From the NCBI GenBank assembly GCA_026018925.1, contig JAKSZU010000002.1, positions 10,351,662 to 10,415,661 on the forward strand: a stretch of 64,000 nucleotides of DNA, written 5' to 3'. Positions 1 to 10,200 of this stretch are shown here, piece after piece. Origin of the DNA: Tupaia tana (lineage: Eukaryota; Chordata; Mammalia; Scandentia; Tupaiidae). The position numbers and the translations under genes were made by a program. The stretch's first letter is position 1; each line of letters opens with the position of its first letter. The notes under the pieces were generated by a model, which worked only from the letters and a program-made list of their open reading frames with translations, searched no databases and was not told the DNA's origin.

Positions 1-97
1 CCACATGGGGGGGGGTGTACTCTCTCTGTCTCTGTCTCTCTCTCTCTCGCTCTCTCTGTCCCTTTCTAGTGAGTGCACATGCCCTCTGGCAAATTAA
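1..97 (+). mobile_element. tRNA-derived SINE, 3' end only (cut by window edge)
   Basis: The body hairpin remnant, CT-rich tract and ...GAGTGCACATGCCCTCTGGCAAA end match the 3' half of plus-strand SINE copies elsewhere in the window. Confidence 0.8.
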
Positions 98-417
98 AAG
101 CAAAACAACAAAAGCATGCACATATATTATGCTTCACCACAGGGCTTCCCTCAGGCAGTGCGCACTTCAGGGTTAACCTCCACTGCACAGCACATCGCCT
201 TCTCCTTAGATGGGACCTTGTGGGTTTCTGTGCTGCCGTTCTCAGTTGCGTATTTGTGCACATATTGGTTTATTCTCTTTTGCCTTCAGTAGACAAAACA
301 TTCTGTGAGGACAGACACGTTGTCTGTTCTTTTTGCTTTTATATTAATACCCCATTCCTGGCACAGAGGATGGCAACTGATAGCTGCTATAAATAGAGGG
401 AAGGGGGCTGCGAATAT

Positions 418-600
418 GCTGATTAGAGCATAGGTTTTGGTATTGGACCGGCTTTGAATCTCACCATTTGATTACTAGCTGTATGACTCTGGGGAAGTTA
501 TTTAACCTCCCTCAGACTGTTTCCTCATTCGAAATGAAAAAATAATAGTATCTATCTCCTAGGTTGTTATTAAGATGAAATTAAAGAATACCTTTTATAT
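418..600 (+). mobile_element. MIR SINE relic
   Basis: The sequence follows the MIR core: an opening 'gattagagcataggttttgg' part, then tactagctgtatgactctgg, ttatttaacctccctcagac and a 3' part with taataGTATCTATCTCCTAGG. MIR is an ancient tRNA-derived SINE found in all mammals; this copy is diverged. Confidence 0.8.
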
Positions 601-849
601 AGAAAGTGCTTATAATTTTCTTAAAAAGCCATTACATAGGCTTTGAGGCTATGTACTTCTAAAAATAGCTACATTAAACTACATTATTCAAGAAACATTT
701 TTCCCTGTTTGTGAAGAAACCATAGAATGAGAAAAATGTTTTTGGGACCAGCTTTTCCAAATGCTATCTTTTGTCTCAGTTGCTGTGTCTCTTATGGCCT
801 ATTTTGCATATTAATCCTGCAGGTGTTTGGGATCCTTGTCTTCAAGGTA

Positions 850-1060
850 GGATGTGCTTGCTGAGAGAGAGAGAGAGACAGAGACAGAGAGAGAGGCACA
901 TACTGGATAGTCTTTCATACTGTGGTCTCCCTCCAGGCCTCCAGCTTCTCAGGATCTTGAGTCCCTGTGCATGTGCAGGCATGTTCCAGCCCCTCAGGGA
1001 TGTGAACCCACATGTTGCTTTCAGCATTACAATTCAGTTTGCAGCAGTAGGGCTCCTGCC
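850..1060 (-). mobile_element. Possible very old tRNA-SINE copy
   Basis: A GA-rich tract (860-893) is followed by ggatcttgagtccctg and a GTGAACCCACATG block, in the order of a minus-strand SINE. Divergence is high and the boundaries are uncertain. Confidence 0.4.
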
Positions 1061-1314
1061 CCCTGAGAACACGGCACCACCACTGAGCAGACTGGAGACG
1101 GAGCCTGGGGCAGTGTGAGCCCTGGGGAGCCACTGCAAACACAGCTGTAGCTTCACCCTCTTGCCCGCCACCCACCGTAACAATGTGGCCTGGAACCAAT
1201 CCGTGGTTTGGCCCCTGACAGGCTCACAGGGATTTGTGGCCTGGGGGTTGGGGACCCTTGTAAATCATGCTACTAAATTTGGAACTGTAACAGTGTTGAT
1301 TAAAATGACCTGCT

Positions 1315-1532
1315 GGGACCATGGTGTAATGGTTACGATGCTGGACTCCCACATGGCCGATTGCAGTTAGAGTCCTGGATCTGGTGGCTTGACTCATACC
1401 TGGCACACGTGCGTCGTGCCCAAAATCCTGAGAATGGAGGAACAGGGATTGTGCATGACCCGTCTCCCTCCTTGGGGGGGGGGGGGGGGTGGTGATTTCT
1501 CACTTTCTGTCTCTTTTTAAAAAAAAAAAAAG
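1315..1532 (+). mobile_element. tRNA-derived SINE, near full length
   Basis: The head GGGACCATGGTGTAATGGTTA keeps an A-box that looks strikingly like the D-arm of a real tRNA. The B box is eroded (AGTTAGAGTCC). The body hairpin has become a run of about 17 G. It ends in poly-A. Confidence 0.85.
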
Positions 1533-1644
1533 ACTTGTTTAGGTCAGTAGGTACAGTTGTCTTTTTTTGCAAAAGTTTGTATTAGCTGTTCATTTAAATG
1601 TGTCTTCATAACCTATGTTAATACTCTTCGTTACAAAAATTGTT

Positions 1645-1709
1645 TTTCAAAATATTTTTTCTTTATTTGTGATAGAACATGTACAAGAGGAGGGGAGGGG
1701 AGAGAGGAG

Positions 1710-1760
<51 letters not shown>

Positions 1761-1915
1761 CACACTTCACAGTCAGGTCAGGCTGTGATCCCCTTCCCTA
1801 CCCTCCAGCTCGCTAGATCTTAGTTACTCAGGGGTGTATCTGGCATGCTTCAGGCTGACTGGCCAGAGATTCGAATCATGGTCATCCTTTGTGATCAGGC
1901 TTCTCCTGAGTAGCT
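1645..1915 (-). mobile_element. Old tRNA-SINE variant with expanded GA tract
   Basis: A (GA)n run at 1707-1757 sits where the CT tract of the SINE should be. It is followed by diverged body and head sequence ending near a GATTCGAATCATGG block. The same older variant recurs at 35950, 42320, 43808 and 60365. Confidence 0.55.
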
Positions 1916-2231
1916 TTTTTTAAATGCACCACAGAGCTGGTGGTCTATTCACTTTTAAATGTTATATACCACAGTTTAAAGTAACCATTTTCAAATTATT
2001 CTTGCTCCTGCTTCAGAAAACAAATGAAATCTGTTCACTTAATGAAACTTAACTTAATTAGTTAAAAAACACCATGGTTATAAAAGCAACACATGTCTAT
2101 TGTGGAAAAAATATGAAAAATGCTTAAAGTATAAAGAAGAAAATAACTAATCATAATCTTACTACTAACATTTTAGCATGTTTCTTTCCTGGTTTTTATA
2201 TGTGTGTGTGTGCATGTATATTTCTTCTATA

Positions 2232-2465
2232 ATTTGTTTATTTATTTTGCCAGGGGGCAAATGTGCTCACTGGAGAGAGAGAGCGGGAGAGAGCACCTCC
2301 TTGGTGGTTTTGGCCATGCTGCAGTCCCTCCTCCATTTCCCCACCCTGTTGGGATTTGAAGCACACATGCATGCATACCTGGCATGTTTCCAAGCTGCCA
2401 GGGCCAGGATTGAAGCCATGCAGGCAGCCATGTGGCATCTGGCTCCCTTACAGGCCATGCAACTA
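2232..2465 (-). mobile_element. Old tRNA-derived SINE copy
   Basis: It carries the order expected of an inverted copy: GCCAGGGGGCAAATGTGCTC end, GAGAG tract, CCATGCTGCAGTCCCTCC body, and the head region with ccatgtggcatctggctccc. It is clearly diverged. Confidence 0.75.
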
Positions 2466-2639
2466 CCCATGTAATTTACAAACTATTGTGTCATGAACAT
2501 TTTCCTAAGTTACATGGTTGCAAACTATAACTTTCTTTATGTATAGCTCATAATTTTAATTGTTCAAGTCATTTGATAACATATTTATAACATGCTTTAT
2601 AATAAGATGGTTTCACTTATAACTAGTGGTTTGAGAGCT

Positions 2640-2868
2640 GGAGCCATAGGCTGGTAGTTAAGGGAAGCCTGATCCCAGTGGTTTACCATGGTTTGAATCT
2701 TGGCCTTGGCAACTTGAAAATCACACTGGGCATTGTGTGTGTGCATTCCCCAAATCCTGACAGGGTGGAGGAATGGAGAAGGGCTTATGGTGTGACCACT
2801 CCTCCCTGGAGAGGGCGTTCTTTTTCTCTCCTCCTCTTTCTGGCAAGCCCACACACCCTCTGGTAACT
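2640..2868 (+). mobile_element. Old tRNA-derived SINE copy
   Basis: The head at 2640-2710 has a B box GGTTTGAATCT. The body reads AAATCACACTGGGCATTGTG and ends GGCAAGCCCACACACCCTCTGG. It is diverged, with no clear target duplication. Confidence 0.8.
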
Positions 2869-2984
2869 TATAAAAATTTTAGTTCTTGAAAAAAAATACT
2901 TATGTAAATCTTTCAGTAGTTTGGATTCTTTCTTTTGGATTGATTCTTAGGTTATTGACTCTCAGTTATTTAGAGTTAGTTTGC

Positions 2985-3219
2985 TTTTTAATTTTTGCCA
3001 GAGGGCACTTGAGCTTGCTAGAGGGGGACAGCATCCTCCATGGAGGATGGTTATGCCACAGTCCCTTCTCCTCCATTTCTCCCTCCTTTCAGGATTTTTG
3101 CCATACATGCACAGGCTCCTGATATGTTTTTCAAAGTACTGGGTCTGGGACTTAAACCACACACTCGGCCATGTGGGATCCAGCTTCCTTAACCCCCATA
3201 CTACCAAGCTGGCACAGTT
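2985..3219 (-). mobile_element. Old tRNA-derived SINE copy
   Basis: An inverted copy from GCCAGAGGGCACTTGAGC to the head block CCATGTGGGATCCAGCTTCC. It is the first of three head-to-tail minus copies between 2985 and 3780. Confidence 0.75.
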
Positions 3220-3261
3220 ATTTAGAGTTTTAAGGCTCTTGAGACACACTGCCACTTTTAT

Positions 3262-3565
3262 TTTACTAATTTATTTAATTTGCAGGAGAGTGTATGAACT
3301 TACTAGAATGAGAGAGAGAGAGCGTGCGTGAGAGAAAGCGCGTGTGCGAGAGAGAGAGAGAGGGCACTTCCCCAGGAGAATGAACACGCTGCAATCCTGC
3401 CTCCTCCATTTCTCCACCCTTCCAGGGTATCGGGCACGTGTGTATGAGCACATGTGCCCTGGGTGTTTTTCAAACCTTGGGTCTGGACCTGTACTTTGAA
3501 AATCACACTGGGCATGTGTGGTTGTGTCAGAAACAGCTCACTTAACCACCTGGCCTTGGGCTGGC
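3262..3565 (-). mobile_element. Old tRNA-derived SINE copy with GA microsatellite
   Basis: The CT tract has expanded to (GA)n and GCGTG runs at 3308-3362. The body has CTCCTCCATTTCTCCACCC. The head region ends near CTTAACCACCTGGCC. Confidence 0.7.
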
Positions 3566-3571
3566 CAGGGA

Positions 3572-3778
3572 TTTATTTGTTCATTTTTAATCACCAGAGG
3601 ATGTGTGCATTCATCAGAGGTGGAGGACATCCCCACAGTGGGGCGTGCTTATGCCACAATCCGCTTTCTTCCATCTCTCCATCCTATCAGGATTTTGAGC
3701 TCACATATGGCCACCAGGGCCAGGGACTGACTGCAGTCGGCCATGTAGGGTATGGCTCACTTAACTGCTGAGTGACCC
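3572..3778 (-). mobile_element. Old tRNA-derived SINE copy
   Basis: An inverted, diverged copy: CACCAGAGGATGTGTGCATT end, CTTCCATCTCTCCATCC body, and a head remnant with GGCCATGTAGGGTATGGC. Confidence 0.65.
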
Positions 3779-3875
3779 ACCACATTTCTTTTAGAAAGAT
3801 ACTAAATTATTTTACTTGTACCAATGTGAAAGACAAAATACTCAGACAATTTCAGTTTAAAAAACCTAGTCCTCG

Positions 3876-4140
3876 GGGACCAGCAGTTAGCGTAATGGCT
3901 ATGTTGCTGGACTCCCACATAGTCGACCGCGGTTCGAGTCCCGGACCCGGCGGCTTAAACTCACGCTGGGCGCGTGTGCGTGCATGCCCAAGATCCCGAG
4001 AGGAGAATGGAGGAGAAGGGATTGCGGCGTGGCCATCTCCCCTGGGGGGTGATTTCCTGCTTTCTATCTCTCTGTCTCTCTCTGTCTGTCTGGCGAGCGC
4101 ACGCGCCCTATAGCAAAAACCTCTCAAAAAAAAAAACACA
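3876..4140 (+). mobile_element. tRNA-SINE type A, full length with target duplication
   Basis: A young copy with intact A box (TAGCGTAATGG) and B box (GGTTCGAGTCC). It is flanked by a perfect 16-bp target duplication, AAAAAACCTAGTCCTC (3859-3874 and 4141-4156), which proves insertion by L1-type retrotransposition. Confidence 0.97.
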
Positions 4141-4198
4141 AAAAACCTAGTCCTCTAAATTGTGATGAGTTATAGGTAGCTTAAAAAAAAAGAGGAGA

Positions 4199-4454
4199 GG
4201 GAACCAGCAGTTAGCGTAATGGCTATGTCGCTGGACTCCCACGTAGTCGACCGCGGTTCGCATCCCGGACCCGGTGGCTTAAAACTCACGCCGGGCGCGT
4301 GTGCGTGCGTGCCCAAGATCCCGAGAGGAGAATGGAGGAGAAGGGATTGTGGCGTGACCATCCCCCCTGGGGGGTGATTTCTCGCTTTCTGTCTCTATTG
4401 TCTCTCTCTGTCTGTCTGGCGAGCGCACACGCCCTATAGCGAAAAAAAAAAAAA
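4199..4454 (+). mobile_element. tRNA-SINE type B, full length
   Basis: The head is GGGAACCAGCAG and the B box reads GGTTCGCATCC (C in place of the usual A). The end is CTATAGCGAAAAAA. The flanks share an imperfect AAGAGGAGA/AAGGAGA duplication. It lies 42 bp after the preceding copy's second target repeat. Confidence 0.95.
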
Positions 4455-5186
4455 GGAGATTCCTTATATAGATAGGAGATAGAACATTAACAACAGCAAC
4501 AATGTTTCAAACAGAACCCCCGGCCGTCCTTTATCAGTTCATTTAGCCCTGTGTAATTCCTGTTCTGTTTGATCTTGAGTTAGTCGTCTCATGGATTCAT
4601 CTAGACTAGATTTATAAAAATCCTGACTCAGTCCACTGGTATCTTCTCAAAGTCGTGTAAACATGTCATCAGAAGCCTGTACCACAGGACCCCAAGTCAG
4701 CCCTTCCTGGTTGCAGGTAAGCCCTGGCTGTAGCTGATTGCAGGTGCCATCTGGGAGGCTGCAAAGCAAAACAGAAACCTGCCTGTGGATGACAAAGTAA
4801 TGTCACCGTGGTTAACGCATTACTGATAATTTGCGAAAGTGAAAGCTCCATTGAGGATTCATTACAAATTACAGTAGTTGACAAGGCTACGTGGTTGTTT
4901 CTGTGACATGCCAAAGAAGATAAAAGTCACTTAAAAACTTTTAGAAAAAAATTTGTAAATGCGATTCATTTTATTTTCAAGGAAAAGTGAATATTATATC
5001 TAATATATTAAAGTAGAAACACACAGTCTTTGCTAAGAAAAACATTTTTCAGACATACGGTAGCCCTGATGTGGTATACCGGGAACGTACCAAGCATGTA
5101 GTTAGGCCATACCAAGAATATATCGAAAACATCAAGGAAAGAGATTCTTTAAGTTTGGAATATGTCATAAACATTTATGTGTATTA

Positions 5187-5256
5187 TTAGGTCATCAGGA
5201 AAGTTTTGACATATTTTCCTATGCAAAAATGTGCCATGACTTTCCCGCTGGCCCAA
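5187..5256. mobile_element. 70-bp palindromic MITE, mariner-like
   Basis: The two halves are imperfect reverse complements: TTAGGTCATCAGGAAAGT at the left, and TTGGGCCAGCGGGAAAGT when the right end is read inverted. The arms meet near 5220 (CATATTTTCCTATGCA against its inverted counterpart). TA dinucleotides lie at both edges (5185-5186, 5257-5258), as expected for Tc1/mariner insertion. There is no coding capacity. The family name is unknown to me. Confidence 0.7.
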
Positions 5257-5780
5257 TAAAACGCTGTAGGTGTGAATTTCCAGTCGAGAGCCACTAGGCT
5301 AGGAAATGCTAGATTCAAATGAAGGAAGTAAGACCAAGTGAACATTTAAAAATGTAACTGGAATCATGACTGATGATGCTGTGCTCGTGTCGTTCAAGCG
5401 GAAGTGTGTCATGCCCAGTGAGTGTTGACAGTTCTCATGGAACTTCAGCAGCAGACAGTATCTGAAAGATTTACATTTTACTCATATAAATTGAACCTAG
5501 GGAAGGCTAAGCTCCTCTTCTGGCTTGATAATGGGTCAGTATTAACATATCAAATAAACATATTTATTTCTCTCTCTTCCCCTCCCCCCCCCCACAAAAG
5601 ATAAAGAAATAGATTTTTGTCGTTTTTTTCTTAAACCTTCTGAGAAACCTAAGTTTTAGGTGCACAATATACCATTTATGATTGATTTGGGGAAGGCAAA
5701 ATGAAAAATTGTTAGAGGAGATTTGAACACTTTAACTAGGATCAGGTTACCAAGAAACAATAATAGGCTATATATATATA

Positions 5781-6030
5781 TTTTTTTTTTTTTGAAGAGG
5801 TTTTTGCTATAGGGTGCGCGCGCTCGCTAGACAGAGAGAGAGCGAGAAATCACCCCCCAGGGGGGATGGCCACGCTGCAATCCCTTCTCCTCCATTCTCC
5901 TCTCGGGATCTTGGGCACACACGCACGCACACACGCCCGGTGTGAGTTTTAAGCCACCGGGTCTGGGACGCGAACCGTGGTCGACTACGTGGGAGTCCAG
6001 CGACATAGCCATTACGCTAACTGCTGGTCC
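5781..6030 (-). mobile_element. tRNA-SINE, full length with target duplication
   Basis: Inverted copy with type A head (CTGCTGGTCC) but the B-box change of type B (GGTTCGCGTCC on the minus strand). It is flanked by a perfect AATAGGCTATAT duplication (5762-5773, 6032-6043); the left copy runs into a (TA)n run. Confidence 0.95.
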
Positions 6031-6285
6031 GAATAGGCTATATTTTTGACCAGAGTTACAATAAAGATTTTAAAAGTAGACATAGGTACTTTATATGATT
6101 ATAAAGAAACTTCCCTAAGTATGAAATTTCGGTTTTCTTAAATAACCAAGGACATAAATCAGCATAAACTATAGAAGGTTTTCCTGGTAAAACAGAATCT
6201 TAGTTATCTTGGGAGAGTACAAAGAAAGTGAAGAATAACTTTTACAACTCCTTAGTAAGAGCAGACCAATAATCTAAGAAACTTT

Positions 6286-6540
6286 GGGACCAGGAGTTAG
6301 CGTAATGGCTATGTCACTGGACCTCCCATGTTGTCGATCGCGGTTCGAGTCCCGTACCTGGTGCTTAAAACACACCGGGCACGTGTGCGTGTGTGACCAA
6401 GATCCTGAGAGGAGAATGGAGAAGGGATTGCGATGTGGCCATCCCCTCCGGGGGTGATTTCTTGCTTTCTGTCTCTCTGTCTGTTTGGCGAGTGCACACG
6501 CCCTGTAGCAAAAACCTCTTCAAAACAAAAAAGAAAGAAG
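6286..6540 (+). mobile_element. tRNA-SINE type A, full length
   Basis: Head GGGACCAGGAGTTAGCG, intact B box GGTTCGAGTCC, body hairpin CCCCTCCGGGGG, and end GCAAAAACCTCTTCAAAAC. Confidence 0.94.
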
Positions 6541-6794
6541 CTTTTAAGTTTAAAGAGAAAACCAAATTTTAGTTTTGCATCAGTATGATACTGATATCAA
6601 AGAGCTTTTTGAAAAATCTCATTTAAAAAACCTCATCGAACTTTATTTAGCCTGTTTGTCCATGACAAATGAAATCCATTAAGAATTTCATTTTTTGAAA
6701 TTGAGCTTTTAGGGAGTAATATTTCATGATCTGTAAAATGCCATTAATTGTACAACGTGCCATAATTTTATATGTCGTTAAGGAAGAAACACTG

Positions 6795-6985
6795 CAAGCA
6801 AATGGTGAAAGTGTGTGCTCACCAGAGAGAGATGGAGAGAGTGATTGTGTTTCAATCTCTCGATCTTTCTGCCTGGTCAGGATTTTGGGCACGCACACAC
6901 ACCTGCCTAGCATCTGGGTCCAGGCCTCAAACTGCATCGGGCCATGTGGGATCCAGCTGCCTCCACCACGAAGCCATGAGTCATT
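6795..6985 (-). mobile_element. Old tRNA-SINE copy, partial
   Basis: An inverted copy with GTGTGCTCACCAGAGAGAG end, a shortened body and the head block CCATGTGGGATCCAGCTGCC. The central body is deleted. Confidence 0.7.
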
Positions 6986-6996
6986 CCTAATCGAAC

Positions 6997-7258
6997 TTTT
7001 TTTTTTTGGAGAGGTTTTTGCTATAGGGCACGTGTGCTCGCCAGAGAGAGAGAGAGAGAGAGAGACAGAGACAGCGAGAAATCACCCTCCAGGGGGGATG
7101 ACCATGCCGCAATCCCTTCTCCTCCATTCTCCTCTTGGGATCTTGGGCATGCACGCACACGCGCCCAGCGTGAGTTTAAGCCACTAGGTCCGGGACTCGA
7201 ACAGCGGTCGACTATGTGGGAGTCCAGCGACATAGCCATTATGCTAACTGCTGGTCCC
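6997..7258 (-). mobile_element. tRNA-SINE type A, full length with target duplication
   Basis: Inverted young copy. The flanks CTAATCGAACTTTT and CTAATTAAACTTTT form a 14-bp duplication with two differences. Confidence 0.95.
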
Positions 7259-8059
7259 TCTAATTAAACTTTTAATGTGATACTTATCATAGAGCAAAAC
7301 TGCTGGCTTCTTCCACACAGTCTAGGAAATTCACAGAAAATAGAAAGTGGGATAGGGCAGACAGAAAGTGAAATGCACTGGTTTTTCTTCCATCGTGTTG
7401 GGCGTGACCTCATTCTACCAGTGGGAACCTGTTGTGTCGCAGTGGTGTGCTTGCTTCCACCCAGTGCTTTCTGATGTCTCTTCTAGGAAGCGTTCGGGGC
7501 CTTCATTTGAACTGTCTTCTGTTGGATGTTCAGGGTGTTTCTAGTTCTTTTGCTTTTATAAATGAAAATTTGGTGAGCATTGTTACTATAGGTATGTATA
7601 TCACAGATGCTTTATGAGCGTGAAATCTGGGAAGTGTAGTTGCATACTTAGAATAGTGTGTGTATGTGCATGTATATCGTCCTTTGAGGGTTGGTTCTAG
7701 GGCCCCCCTCAGATACCAAAATTCATGGGTGCTCAAGTACTTTATCTAAAATGGTATAATATTTGTGTAGGACCCTTGCACATGTTCCTATTTACTTTAA
7801 ATCATCTCTAGATTATTTGTAATACCTTTGATACAATGTAATGCTATATGAATAGTTGTTATGCTGTATTGATTTTAAATTCGTATTTTCTAATCATTGT
7901 ATAACTTTTATTTTTTTCAAATATTTTCTGTCTGTGGTTAGTTGAGTCCACAGGACCCACAGATAAAGGGGCCCAACCGTGTGTGTGTAATACAGTATAT
8001 AAAGTTATAATCTTTTGTTTTTTAACATGAGACAAAGAAAGAGAGGTAGGTGTTTTTGG

Positions 8060-8136
8060 CAAGGTCTTGCCACGACAAGCCCGCCTGCCCCAGCCTCCCA
8101 TTTTGTAGAAGTACAGACTCAGGCCACTGTGCCTGG
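8060..8136 (-). mobile_element. Alu-like (7SL-derived) monomer, inverted
   Basis: Read on the minus strand it gives GGCCAGGCACAGTGGCCTGA, then a GGGAGGCTGGGGCAGGCGGG block and a GCAAGACCTTGCC-type end. This is the order of a 7SL-type left monomer, as recalled from primate FLAM elements. Confidence 0.6.
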
Positions 8137-8654
8137 CCTGGTTTGAGTCGGTCCGGAAACTAAACCCAGGCCTCCAGGCATCCACCTTTGTGAAGTGGCT
8201 CCTACGCTGTGCCGCTGCAGCTGGGGCTGTGCAGGTTGTTGACGGAACGTGGTCGTATAAAGACGGAAAAGGAGGACAGGCCAATTGACCAGGCACACAG
8301 GACCTCCTAGGTGTCCCTGTCTTTGTTTTGAATTGATCACGTGGCACAGATGCGTGTGCGTATTATCAGGTATGTAGCCTGATGAACTGCCCAGACGTGA
8401 GCACGGCTCACACTTCACCTGTGTAGACATGGCATGTGGGCAGTCCGGGAACACTCTTCCTGCTCCTTCCCTGCTCCCCCTACCCTGACATTTGCTGGTG
8501 TTTGACGAGCCCTTTTCACTCAGCAGGATGTCTGCAAAGTTCCTCTCCTTTGGGAGAGAGCGCATCTCTCATTCTGGTTGTGGAAAATACTTCACTGTGT
8601 AAGTGTATCACCGTGTACAATCTCTTTTTTCTTTTTTACCGTCTTAACTGTTTT

Positions 8655-9545
8655 TAAGTGTGCAGTTCAGGAGTGTTAAGTACATTTATTCACACTGTTT
8701 GGCCACCAATCTTCAGATCTCTTTTTATCTAGCAAAACCCAAACGCTTTACCCTCTAAACAACTCCCCAACTCCCCACCCCCTCTCACCTCAGCCCTCCC
8801 CCTCCACAGTTCTACTTCCTAATCTCTGTGGAGTTGGCTACTCTAGGTACTTCATGTAAGTGGAATCATACATTATTTGTTCTTTTGTGAGTGGCTTATT
8901 TCACTAGGCGTATTTTCTTTAAGGTTCACCCTATTATGTTACAGCAGAGTCCACAGCCTTTTTGGCTCCTGGGACCAGTTTTGTGGAAGACAATTTTCCA
9001 CAGACTGGGAGTGGGCGGGGGAAGGATGGTTTCTGGATGATTCAGTGCTTTTCATTAACTGCATTTTATTTCTGTTATTATTGCATTGTAATATATAATG
9101 AAATAATTACACAGATCACCGTGATGCAGTATTTGCAGCCACTCCTCAGCATTAGCATCACTGCCTCCACTCCGTCTCAGATCATCAGGCATTAGGTCCT
9201 CACAAGGTGCGTGCAAGCTAAGTTGCTCACATGTACAGTGCACGCGCAATGGATTCACTCTTCTATGAGAACGTAATGCTGCTGCTGATCGGGCTGGAGG
9301 TGGGGCTCAGGCAGTAGTGCAGGCGGTGGGGAGCTTGCAGGTGAAGCTGCTTTTACTCACCTGCCCACTGCTCACCTCCTGCTGTGAGGCTGTTTCTAAC
9401 CAGCCTTGGACGAGTACCTGTCCGTGTTACAGCAAGTGTCATAATTTCCTTTTTAAGGCTGTATAGTACTCCATTGTATGTAGATATCAAATTTTGTTTA
9501 TCCATTCCGTCAATGAACAGTTTGGTTTATTCCATCCCTTGGAGT
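8655..9545. mobile_element. L1 LINE relic, interrupted
   Basis: Sequence such as CTACTCTAGGTACTTCATGT, AAGTGGAATCATACATTATT and, after a gap, GTATAGTACTCCATTGTATG is the familiar L1 fragment common in mammal genomes. It is split by a DNA-transposon relic (8947-9426) and followed by a SINE at 9600. Orientation relative to the L1 was not decided. Confidence 0.7.
8947..9426. mobile_element. Non-autonomous DNA transposon relic, hAT-like, inside L1
   Basis: This block interrupts the L1 and is flanked by a perfect 8-bp repeat TTACAGCA (8939-8946 and 9427-9434), the duplication length of hAT elements. It has internal inverted segments (GATCATCAGGCATTAG against AACGTAATGCTGCTGCTGATC-like sequence). 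I recognise the block as a repeat shared by other placental mammals but am not sure of its name. Confidence 0.65.
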
Positions 9546-9599
9546 ATGCCTGCACACACACAGACACACAGAGTTTGTTTGTTTGGTTTTCTTTTTGTT

Positions 9600-9782
9600 T
9601 TTGCCATCATCTTCCAGGGATATGGCCGTGTTGCAGTCCCCTCTTCTCCATTCTCCTCTTGGGATTTTGGGCATCGACACACACACTCCTGGCGTGCTTT
9701 TCAAGCTGCTGGTCCATAGTTTGAGCCATGGTCAGCCATGTGGGAGCCCAGTGCCTTAACCACCATGCCACCTGCTGTCCTG
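9600..9782 (-). mobile_element. tRNA-SINE, 3' truncated
   Basis: Inverted copy that lacks the CT tract and tail. It starts in the body (TTGCAGTCCCCTCTTCTCC) and keeps the head, ending CCATGCCACCTGCTG. It sits in the L1 remnant. Confidence 0.8.
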
Positions 9783-9917
9783 GAGTGTACATATTTTTAA
9801 AGACCTTTGATCTGTATTGCCAGATGTTGTTTAGAATATTTGTTCCAGTTTCCATCATCAATATGTGCATCTATTGTCTAAGTCTTTGTCAGTGTGATAG
9901 GTTAAAAAATAACTGTT

Positions 9918-10200
9918 TCTCAGCCGTGGTAGCACATGCTGGTAATTCTCTGTTGCTCCTCACACTGGGACTACACAGGAGGCCTGGGTTGGATTCCTGG
10001 CTCAACCTAGAATAGTCCGATGTGGTGGCATGTACCTGCGGGCTCAGCTGCTTAGAAGCTGAGGCAGGGTTTCAAGCTTGAGCAACTTAGTAAGACCCTG
10101 TCTCAAAGAAGCCAGGCTTGATACTACACTCCGTAGTCCCAGCTTCTGGGGAGGCTGAGGCAGGAGATTATGACATAGCAGGACCCTGTCTCAAAAAGCC
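9918..10200 (+). mobile_element. Alu-like (7SL-derived) SINE, multimeric
   Basis: It contains two clear 7SL-type monomers. The first (about 10017-10110) has GATGTGGTGGCATGTACCTG, GAAGCTGAGGCAGG and GACCCTGTCTCAAAG. The second (10111-10198) has GTAGTCCCAGCTTCTGGGG, GAGGCTGAGGCAGGAG and GACCCTGTCTCAAAA. A more diverged unit precedes them at 9918-10016. Confidence 0.75.

Noticed and set aside
3876-3950. Functional tRNA gene
   Set aside because: The head does not fold into a full cloverleaf with a matching acceptor stem. It is always joined to the SINE body and is present in many copies.
4199-4361. Recurrent protein-like frames with CPRSREENGGEG or HSPLGILGTHAHAP motifs on both strands
   Set aside because: They recur at every SINE copy and are translations of the SINE body, not a gene family.
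8119-8565. Minus-strand open frame of about 150 codons in intron 1
   Set aside because: It overlaps an inverted Alu-like monomer and has no conserved motif.
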